Part shown: positions 57,959 to 64,000 of the stretch, piece by piece
Layout of the letters: each line of letters opens with the position of its first letter
Numbering within the stretch: position 1 is the stretch's first letter
Origin: Corynebacterium sp. ACRPS
GTDB taxonomy: Bacteria; Actinomycetota; Actinomycetes; Mycobacteriales; Mycobacteriaceae
Length of the DNA stretch: 64,000 bases
Assembly (NCBI RefSeq): GCF_022346005.1
Contig: NZ_JAKRMY010000002.1
Span: 62,001 to 126,000 of the forward strand
Direction of reading: 5' to 3'
The notes under the pieces: generated by a model
Seen by the model: the letters and a program-made list of their open reading frames with translations, nothing else
What the model was told of the DNA's origin: nothing
The model's database searches: none
Translations under genes and position numbers: made by a program

Positions 57959-58987
57959 ATGCACCTTGTGAATTACTGGACCAGAACTAAACGCTTTTTT
58001 AAAGAAGCCGTCCCTACCGTGGAGCAACAGCGACTTATCGCGCTGATCCTGATCTTCTGCCAAGGCGGCATCACCGTATCTGGTTCCATCGTCCGCGTCA
58101 CCGGTTCCGGCCTTGGCTGCCCCACCTGGCCCCAATGCCAGCCTGGTTCCTTGGTGCCGGTCGAAGGCGCAGCCCCGGCAATCCACCAGATCATTGAATT
58201 TGGTAACCGCCTGCTCACCTTTGTTGATTCCGCCGCCGCCGGCGCGGCAGTCATCGCCATGTATATGGCCTGCCGCCGCCCTGAGCTCAGGGTCTATGCA
58301 TGGCTTAACGTGGCCGGCATCGTCCTGCAGGCCGTCATCGGCGGCATCTCCGTGCACCTAGATCTGCGCTGGTGGTCCGTGGCGCTTCACTTCCTGCCCT
58401 CCATGGTGCTGGTGTGGCTTGCCTGCATGTTGTACGCCCGCATCAAAGAACCCGATGATGGCACCGCACAGCCGCGGTTCCCACAAGCTATTCGCATCCT
58501 CGCCGTCATCGCGACCATCGCCCTCTCCATCGTCCTGATCACCGGGACGATGGTGACCGGTTCCGGCGTCCACTCCGGCGACTCCGGCGTGGGAATGGAC
58601 GGCCGCTTGGATGTGGATACCGAATCCATGGCCATCGCCCACGCGATGTGCATGTACGTTTACCTCATCTTTACCGCCATCACCGTCTTCCTGCTGTACA
58701 AGCACCGCACCCCGCAGGAGACCAAGAAGACCGGGTGGGTCCTTATCGTCTGCATCCTCATCCAGTGGGCCGTCGGCGTCTTGCAGTTCTACCTGGGCGT
58801 GCCGCGGTGGACGGTCCCCTTCCACATCGGTATGTCCGCCGTGGTCACCGGCTTTACCGCCCTGCTCTGGGCACACGGGCGCCACCGCGTCGGCGGCACG
58901 CCGGACCTCATCTCAGGCTCTCCCGCCGGCGACGATAAATACGCCGTTCGCCAGCAATCATTAAATGAGGAACGCGCCGCCGTTTAG
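57959..58987 (+). CDS. ctaA: Heme A synthase CtaA
   Basis: 342 aa membrane enzyme converting heme O to heme A for cytochrome aa3. It has eight hydrophobic helices. The first periplasmic loop has the disulfide pair of Gram-positive CtaA in GLGCPTWPQC, the conserved glutamate is in HQIIEFGNRL, and heme-binding histidines lie in the paired helices (HQIIEFGNR, VALHFLPS, AIAHAM, FHIGMS). The start is the ATG at 57959 (MHLVNYW); GTG at 57968 is also possible, and the longer reading to 57854 overlaps the permease gene. Linked to ctaB downstream. Confidence 0.93.
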   Translation: MHLVNYWTRTKRFFKEAVPTVEQQRLIALILIFCQGGITVSGSIVRVTGSGLGCPTWPQCQPGSLVPVEGAAPAIHQIIEFGNRLLTFVDSAAAGAAVIAMYMACRRPELRVYAWLNVAGIVLQAVIGGISVHLDLRWWSVALHFLPSMVLVWLACMLYARIKEPDDGTAQPRFPQAIRILAVIATIALSIVLITGTMVTGSGVHSGDSGVGMDGRLDVDTESMAIAHAMCMYVYLIFTAITVFLLYKHRTPQETKKTGWVLIVCILIQWAVGVLQFYLGVPRWTVPFHIGMSAVVTGFTALLWAHGRHRVGGTPDLISGSPAGDDKYAVRQQSLNEERAAV

Positions 58988-59044
58988 GATTTAGGCAGCA
59001 CCATTTTTCTGCAGCTTCTGGGCTTTGTGGGATAGCATGGCCTT

Positions 59045-60013
59045 ATGCATGCTATCCAGATCACAGAAACGGGCGGGCCGGAAGTCCTGCGCTACGCCGA
59101 GGTTCCTGCGCCCACGCCCGCTGAGGACGAGGTCTTAGTCGATGTCACCGTAGCGGGCGTGAACTATATCGACACCTACTACCGCGAGGGTATCTATAAC
59201 GCCCAGACGCCCTTTATCCCTGGCTTTGAGGGAACGGGGCGCGTTGTCCACGATCCCAAGGGGGAAATTGCGGAAGGCACCTTGGTGGCATGGCACCACG
59301 CCTTTGGTTCCTATGCCGAGCAGGTCTGCGTCCCCCGGAATGGCCTTGTCGCCGTACCGGATGATTTCCCCACCGAGATCGCTGCCTCCATGCTGCTACA
59401 GGGCATGACCGCCCACTTCCTTTCCCACGGCGTGTATGAGCTTGGCGAAGGCGCCACGTGTCTCATCACCGCTGGTGCGGGCGGCGTGGGCCAGCTGTTG
59501 ACCCAAATGGCTTCCTCTTTGGGCGCTACGGTCTACACGGTCGTCTCCACCGATGAAAAGGAAGAGATCTCGTACAAGTGCGGCGCCGACCACGTCTTCC
59601 GCTACAACGATTGTCTGGGCGAGCAGGTTCGCCGGTTTAATGGCGGCCGCGGCGTCGATGTGGTCTATGACGGCGTGGGGCAATCCACCTTCTTCGAATC
59701 GCTCGAGGCCGTTCGCCCGCGCGGCACCGTCGCACTCTTTGGCGCCGCTTCTGGCCCGGTTGAGCCCATCGATCCCCAGCTGCTCAATAAGCATGGCTCC
59801 ATCTTCTTGACCCGGCCTTCGCTCGGCGCGTGGACGGCGCAAGAGGGCGAATTCCAGATGCGCGCGCAAGCAGTCGTCCAGGCCGTCATGGACGGAGACC
59901 TCAAGTTCAACGTATCGGCCTCCTATCCCTTGAAGGAAGCAGAGCAGGCCCACCGCGATCTACAATCGCGCAGCACCACCGGTTCTATTGTTCTGCGGGT
60001 AAAGCAGGACTAA
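59045..60013 (+). CDS. Quinone oxidoreductase / zinc-less alcohol dehydrogenase
   Basis: 322 aa MDR-family NADPH:quinone reductase. It starts MHAIQITETGGPEVLRYAEV, has YIDTYYREGIY, FIPGFEGTGRV and the nucleotide motif LITAGAGGVGQLLTQMASS. It lacks the catalytic zinc cysteine/histidine set, as expected for the QOR subgroup. ATG at 59045. It lies between ctaA and ctaB in a conserved neighbourhood, perhaps for redox balance. Gene symbols qor/qorA would fit but the physiological substrate is unknown. Confidence 0.88.
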   Translation: MHAIQITETGGPEVLRYAEVPAPTPAEDEVLVDVTVAGVNYIDTYYREGIYNAQTPFIPGFEGTGRVVHDPKGEIAEGTLVAWHHAFGSYAEQVCVPRNGLVAVPDDFPTEIAASMLLQGMTAHFLSHGVYELGEGATCLITAGAGGVGQLLTQMASSLGATVYTVVSTDEKEEISYKCGADHVFRYNDCLGEQVRRFNGGRGVDVVYDGVGQSTFFESLEAVRPRGTVALFGAASGPVEPIDPQLLNKHGSIFLTRPSLGAWTAQEGEFQMRAQAVVQAVMDGDLKFNVSASYPLKEAEQAHRDLQSRSTTGSIVLRVKQD

Positions 60014-60021
60014 TGCAGAAA

Positions 60022-60050
60022 GAAGCGCGAGCCACGAAGGCTCGCGCTTC
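60022..60050. terminator. Hairpin between qor-like gene and ctaB
   Basis: GAAGCGCGAGCC/GGCTCGCGCTTC, a perfect 12-bp stem with a 5-nt loop, lies between convergent stop codons. No strong T-run on either side; still likely a bidirectional terminator. Confidence 0.75.
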
Positions 60051-60066
60051 AGCATGCTACTGGGAT

Positions 60067-61011
60067 CTAAAACAGGGTGGCGGACCAACCAAGCATCCGG
60101 CCGATTGGCTCCCAGCCCAAGACGGCATCGATGGACAGGCCAATAAAGAGTACCGATAGGTAGTTATTTGAATAGATAAACAGGCGCATGGGTTTTACCT
60201 TTGCGCCTTTCTTTACGCCTTGGTGCAGGCGGATGGCTAGCCATAAGAAGACCGCGCCAGAAGTTACGGCGGCGATGAGGTAAATCCACGATGCCGCGGG
60301 AACGATAAGCAGCGTGACGATGACCGTGCCGACGGAATACCACACAATCTGGCGGGTTACCTCTTGTTCCGTTGCCACTACCGGCAGCATCGGCACCCCA
60401 GCCTTGCGGTAATCTTCCTTGTATTTCATGGCCAAGGCCCAAGTGTGTGGCGGGGTCCAGAAAAAGATAATAAGGAATAGGACTATTGCCTGCCACCAGC
60501 GGTCGGGCTCGCCTGCTGGCGCGTTATCGCGGATGACTGCCCAGCCCACCATGGCCGGCATGCACCCCGCTAAACCGCCCCACACGATGTTTTGGGCATT
60601 GCGCATCTTCAAAAACTTGGTGTAGACGAAGACGTAGAAAAAGTTCGTCAGAATGACGAAGAACGCCGCCAACCAAGAATTGGCCAGGATTCCCAGCCAA
60701 AGCACCGAAACCACGAGCATGATCCAGGCGAAAATCGCCGCATTCCGCTTCGAAATCGTGGCGCGCACTAGCGGCCGCGCGCGGGTGCGTTGCATCTTCT
60801 GGTCAATTTCATAATCGACCACGTTATTAAAGGTATGGGCGGCCGCAGCGCCCATCCATCCGCCGAAAATGGTGGAAATGATGAGCCAGATATTTTCAGA
60901 AACCGCCTCAACGCCCCGTTGTGCTTGGAGCATCGCCGGAATTGCGGCCACGAGGAGGAGTTCAATAATCCTCGGCTTCGTTAGCGCAAAATAGGCCTTG
61001 ATGGTCTCCAA
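60067..61011 (-). CDS. ctaB: Protoheme IX farnesyltransferase CtaB
   Basis: Makes heme O by farnesylation of heme B, before CtaA. The 314 aa UbiA-family prenyltransferase has about eight or nine hydrophobic helices and both aspartate-rich motifs: [20 protein letters not shown] and [16 protein letters not shown]. The start is an unusual TTG at 61011 ([14 protein letters not shown]), supported by a strong GTGGAGG site 7 nt upstream. It is transcribed divergently from tkt. Confidence 0.94.
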   Translation of the reverse strand: METIKAYFALTKPRIIELLLVAAIPAMLQAQRGVEAVSENIWLIISTIFGGWMGAAAAHTFNNVVDYEIDQKMQRTRARPLVRATISKRNAAIFAWIMLVVSVLWLGILANSWLAAFFVILTNFFYVFVYTKFLKMRNAQNIVWGGLAGCMPAMVGWAVIRDNAPAGEPDRWWQAIVLFLIIFFWTPPHTWALAMKYKEDYRKAGVPMLPVVATEQEVTRQIVWYSVGTVIVTLLIVPAASWIYLIAAVTSGAVFLWLAIRLHQGVKKGAKVKPMRLFIYSNNYLSVLFIGLSIDAVLGWEPIGRMLGWSATLF

Positions 61012-61339
61012 GGAATTCCTCCACTATCTGAACAGACGTTGATCTACAGCACACACGCTACACAGTGCGGTATGCCCACGGTGTAGTGGTCGCACACCCC
61101 GGCACAAAAGTTCCGGAGAATTAATTCACACTATGGCTTACATTTAAAATGCGCTACACATGGATCGTATCAATGCAGCGGAAATGCAGAGAGTAACTAA
61201 TGCTGTGCCGTACACCGCTTAGCCATGCCAGCTTACCGGTTCCCCGCGGCTTTCAATAATTCCGCACCGCCGTCAAAAAAGTAACTAGACTGTGTGGAGT
61301 TCAGTAATTAACGCCTAGATTTAAGCGAGGCCTTATACC
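61012..61339. other. Divergent promoter region of ctaB and tkt
   Basis: 328 bp with no gene. Toward tkt, TAGACT (61286-61291) is a plausible -10 about 49 bp before the GTG. Other features are small palindromes such as GAATTAATTC (61118-61127) and several TGTG/CACA pieces without full GlxR sites. The ctaB ribosome-binding site GGAGG lies at the right-hand start of the region. Confidence 0.55.
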
Positions 61340-63448
61340 GTGTCGAAAGATAATTTGTCCCCAGACCTGCAAGCTATGGTCGAGCGCCGTTATCCGGACG
61401 ACTGGACAGACACTGATACTCGCGCGGTCGACACTGTGCGCGTGCTTGCTGCCGATGCCGTCCAAAACTGCGGCTCCGGACACCCGGGCACGGCGATGTC
61501 GCTGGCTCCCCTCGCCTATACGCTCTACCAGCGCGTTATCAATCACGACCCCAATGACGTGAATTGGGCAGGCCGCGACCGCTTCGTATTGTCTGTCGGC
61601 CACTCTTCCCTGACCCTTTACATCCAGCTCTTCTTGGGTGGATTCGGTTTGGAGATGAAAGATCTCGAGCAGCTCCGCACCTGGGGCTCCCTTACCCCTG
61701 GCCACCCTGAGGTGCACCACACCGATGGCGTGGAGATCACCACCGGCCCACTCGGCCAGGGTCTGGCATCTTCGGTAGGTATGGCGATGGCCGCCCGCAA
61801 AGAGCGCGGCCTCTTCGATCCTGAGGCACCAGTCGGCCAATCCCCCTTCGATCATTACGTCTACACCATTGCCTCCGACGGCGACCTGCAGGAAGGCGTA
61901 ACCGCTGAGGCATCGTCTTTGGCTGGTACCCAGAAGCTGGGCAACCTGATTGTCTTCTGGGATGACAACCGCATTTCCATCGAGGATGACACCAATATCG
62001 CCTTCAATGAGGACGTCGCTGCGCGCTATGAGGCATACGGCTGGCACGTCCAGACCGTTGAGTCCGGCGAGGACGTCGTTGCCATTGAAGAGGCAGTGCG
62101 CAATGCACAGCAGGAAACAGAGCGCCCCTCCTTCATCCGCGTGAAGACAGTCATTGGCTACCCTGCCCCGACCAAGATGAACACCGGCGGCGTCCACGGC
62201 GCCGCGCTTGGCGATGACGAAGTTGCCGCCACCAAGGAAGTCCTCGGCTTCGACCCAGAAAAGACCTTCCACATTGATGATGAGGTCTTGGCCCACACCC
62301 GCAAGCTGCGCGATCGTGGCGCTGAAAAGCACGCGCAGTGGCAAGAGAAGTTCGACGCGTGGGCAGCGGACAACGCCGAAAATAAGGCGCTCTTTGACCG
62401 CATGAGCGCCCGCGAATTGCCGGAGAACTTCGATGCCGAGCTCCCCGCATGGGAGCCAGGGGATGCGATTGCCACCCGTAAGGCCTCTGAGGCGACCATT
62501 CAGGCGCTGGCCGCCGCTTTGCCCGAAATGTGGGGCGGATCGGCCGACCTGGCGGGGTCCAATAACACCGTGATTAAGGGCGCGGATTCCTTCGGCCCTG
62601 AAAACATCACCACCAATAAGTGGTCCGCACAGCCTTATGGCCGCAACCTTCACTTTGGCATCCGCGAGCACGCGATGTCCGCCATCATGAACGGCATCGC
62701 CCTCCACGGAAATACCCGCGTATATGGCGGTACATTCCTGATCTTCTCCGAGTATCAGTACCCTGCCGTGCGCCTCGGCTCGCTGATGTCTACCGATACC
62801 TACTACGTGTGGACGCACGATTCCATTGGTTTGGGCGAAGACGGCCCTACCCACCAGCCGGTAGAAACCCTGTCAGCCTTGCGCGCCATTCCGAATTTGT
62901 CCGTCATCCGGCCTGCCGATGCCAATGAAACCGCGCAAGCTTGGGCCGCAGCGATGGAATACAAGGCAGCCCCGAAGGGCCTTGCGCTCAGCCGCCAGAA
63001 CCTCCCCATCTTGGAAGGCACCAAGGAAAAGGCACACGATGGCGTTCGCCGCGGTGCCTACACCTTGGTCGCAGGCTCCAAGGATGAGCCCGATGTCATC
63101 TTGCTGGCCACCGGCTCGGAGGTACAGCTAGCCGTCGAGGCCGCCCAGCAGCTCGAAAGCGAAGGCACGGCCGCTCGCGTGGTATCCGCGCCGTGCCTGG
63201 AGTGGTTCGACGAGCAGGACGCAGAGTACCGCGAATCGGTTCTGCCCAGCAGCGTGAGGGCCCGCGTTTCCGTCGAGGCCGGCCTCGCTCAGTCCTGGCA
63301 CAAGTACACTGGTACTTTCGGCCGCAACGTCTCCCTAGAGCACTACGGGGCCTCCGCTCCCGGCGATGAGCTCTTCGAAAAGTTTGGCTTTACCTCTGCT
63401 GCGGTGGCCGATGCCGCACGCGAGAGCATCGCCGAAGCCCAAAGCTAA
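61340..63448 (+). CDS. tkt: Transketolase
   Basis: Thiamine-diphosphate enzyme of the pentose phosphate pathway (702 aa, normal size). It has the N-terminal GSGHPGTAM, the ThDP/Mg motif SDGDLQEG...[25 protein letters not shown] and the C-terminal domain with SRQNLP. GTG start at 61340 with GCGAGG upstream. It heads the tkt-tal-zwf cluster typical of corynebacteria, of which tal begins 33 bp later. Confidence 0.97.
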   Translation: MSKDNLSPDLQAMVERRYPDDWTDTDTRAVDTVRVLAADAVQNCGSGHPGTAMSLAPLAYTLYQRVINHDPNDVNWAGRDRFVLSVGHSSLTLYIQLFLGGFGLEMKDLEQLRTWGSLTPGHPEVHHTDGVEITTGPLGQGLASSVGMAMAARKERGLFDPEAPVGQSPFDHYVYTIASDGDLQEGVTAEASSLAGTQKLGNLIVFWDDNRISIEDDTNIAFNEDVAARYEAYGWHVQTVESGEDVVAIEEAVRNAQQETERPSFIRVKTVIGYPAPTKMNTGGVHGAALGDDEVAATKEVLGFDPEKTFHIDDEVLAHTRKLRDRGAEKHAQWQEKFDAWAADNAENKALFDRMSARELPENFDAELPAWEPGDAIATRKASEATIQALAAALPEMWGGSADLAGSNNTVIKGADSFGPENITTNKWSAQPYGRNLHFGIREHAMSAIMNGIALHGNTRVYGGTFLIFSEYQYPAVRLGSLMSTDTYYVWTHDSIGLGEDGPTHQPVETLSALRAIPNLSVIRPADANETAQAWAAAMEYKAAPKGLALSRQNLPILEGTKEKAHDGVRRGAYTLVAGSKDEPDVILLATGSEVQLAVEAAQQLESEGTAARVVSAPCLEWFDEQDAEYRESVLPSSVRARVSVEAGLAQSWHKYTGTFGRNVSLEHYGASAPGDELFEKFGFTSAAVADAARESIAEAQS

Positions 63449-63480
63449 GCCCCACCTCACCGACGCTAAAAGGAATGACT

Positions 63481-64000
63481 ATGAACAACATTTCTGAACT
63501 TGCCCAATTGGGCACCTCCACGTGGCTCGATGATCTCTCGCGCCAGCGCTTGGAATCCGGAAACTTGAAGGAGATTATTTCCTCCAAGTCCATCGTGGGC
63601 GTAACCACCAACCCGGCCATCTTCGCCACCGCCATGACCAGCGGCACGGCCTATGACGAAGACCTGGCGGCCTTGAAGGAGAAGAACGCTTCGGCCGATG
63701 AAGCCGTCTACTCCCTGGCCATTACGGACGTACAAAACGCCTGTGACCTTTTTGCCGATATCTATGCTGAGACCGACGGCCAGGATGGCCGCGTATCCAT
63801 CGAGGTGGATCCGCGCATCTCCGACGATGCCGCGGCAACTCTCAAGCAGGCCCGCGAACTGTGGGACCAGGTGGCCCGCCCCAATGCGATGATCAAGATT
63901 CCGGCTACCAAGGGCTCCCTCCCCGCTATCGAGGATGCCTTGGCAGAGGGAATCAGCGTCAATGTCACCCTGATCTTCTCGGTGTCTCGCTACCGCGAGG
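63481..64000 (+). CDS. tal: Transaldolase (partial, N-terminal part)
   Basis: The first 173 residues of transaldolase are visible: MNNISELAQLGTSTWLDDLSRQ, GVTTNPAIF with the conserved TTNP motif, VSIEVDPRI, and NAMIKIPATKGSLPAIEDAL with the Schiff-base lysine. The frame is open at the window end. ATG at 63481, with AAAAGGAA upstream and 33 bp after the tkt stop, so it is co-transcribed with tkt. Confidence 0.96.
   Translation, partial: MNNISELAQLGTSTWLDDLSRQRLESGNLKEIISSKSIVGVTTNPAIFATAMTSGTAYDEDLAALKEKNASADEAVYSLAITDVQNACDLFADIYAETDGQDGRVSIEVDPRISDDAAATLKQARELWDQVARPNAMIKIPATKGSLPAIEDALAEGISVNVTLIFSVSRYRE

Noticed and set aside
61301..62854. A 517-codon minus-strand frame opposite tkt
   Set aside because: A shadow of tkt created by high GC at codon third positions; no recognisable protein.

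Overview
The window is a compact, GC-rich actinobacterial chromosome segment, almost certainly from Corynebacterium. The evidence is gene content and order: helY-tatC-tatA-pafC-pafB-pafA-pup-dop-arc, mshC (mycothiol synthesis), an NlpC/P60 gene near acn-acnR, sufR-B-D-C-S-U-T beside mptB, and ctaA-qor-ctaB-tkt-tal. GTG and TTG starts are frequent. I saw no rRNA, prophage, insertion sequence, integrase or CRISPR array; this is core chromosome with a few accessory-looking pieces.

Layout. 1-10.5 kb (minus strand): a partial SF2 helicase, the Tat export genes tatC and tatA, the WYL regulators pafC/pafB, and the pupylation genes pafA, pup, dop and arc. No 20S proteasome genes lie among them. 10.5-15.2 kb: trmI, an M18 aminopeptidase, a solitary Fe-S RecB-like nuclease and fhs. 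15.3-18.6 kb: a Dcu-type C4-dicarboxylate carrier and aspartase aspA, a natural pair for aspartate/fumarate/succinate metabolism. 18.7-23.3 kb: hisG-hisE, a HAD phosphatase, a small hypothetical protein, mshC and uppP. 23.3-32.5 kb: a lipoprotein gene coupled to pyrD, a PEBP-family protein, tRNA-Leu(GAG), a TVP38 membrane protein, an HTH protein, DUF3097, hemH and an NlpC/P60 cell-wall hydrolase. 32.5-34.1 kb holds no convincing gene; it looks like a long structured leader or regulatory region.

34.1-38.6 kb: a small membrane protein, aconitase (acn) and its repressor acnR, with a candidate AcnR operator. 38.6-43.0 kb (minus strand): SDR-like protein, nucleoside hydrolase, EcfS, EcfT and a fused double-domain EcfA, probably one operon. 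It looks like a nucleoside or modified-nucleoside uptake and salvage system. A roughly 105-nt leader before ecfS has complementary ends that would bury the ribosome-binding site, so it is a candidate riboswitch. 43.1-47.8 kb: an ACT protein with a PFL-family protein, a DUF2254 membrane protein and an ABC-F ATPase. 47.9-54.2 kb: the complete SUF iron-sulfur operon under SufR. 54.4-61.0 kb: mptB (lipoglycan mannosyltransferase), an ABC-2 exporter, ctaA, a quinone reductase and ctaB (heme A/O synthesis). 61.3-64 kb: tkt and the start of tal (pentose phosphate pathway).

The strongest novelty candidates are the ECF/nucleoside-hydrolase operon with its structured leader and one-active-site fused ATPase, the structured 1.7 kb region upstream of the NlpC/P60 gene, and the pupylation locus whose ARC ATPase lacks the usual proteasome-docking tail.
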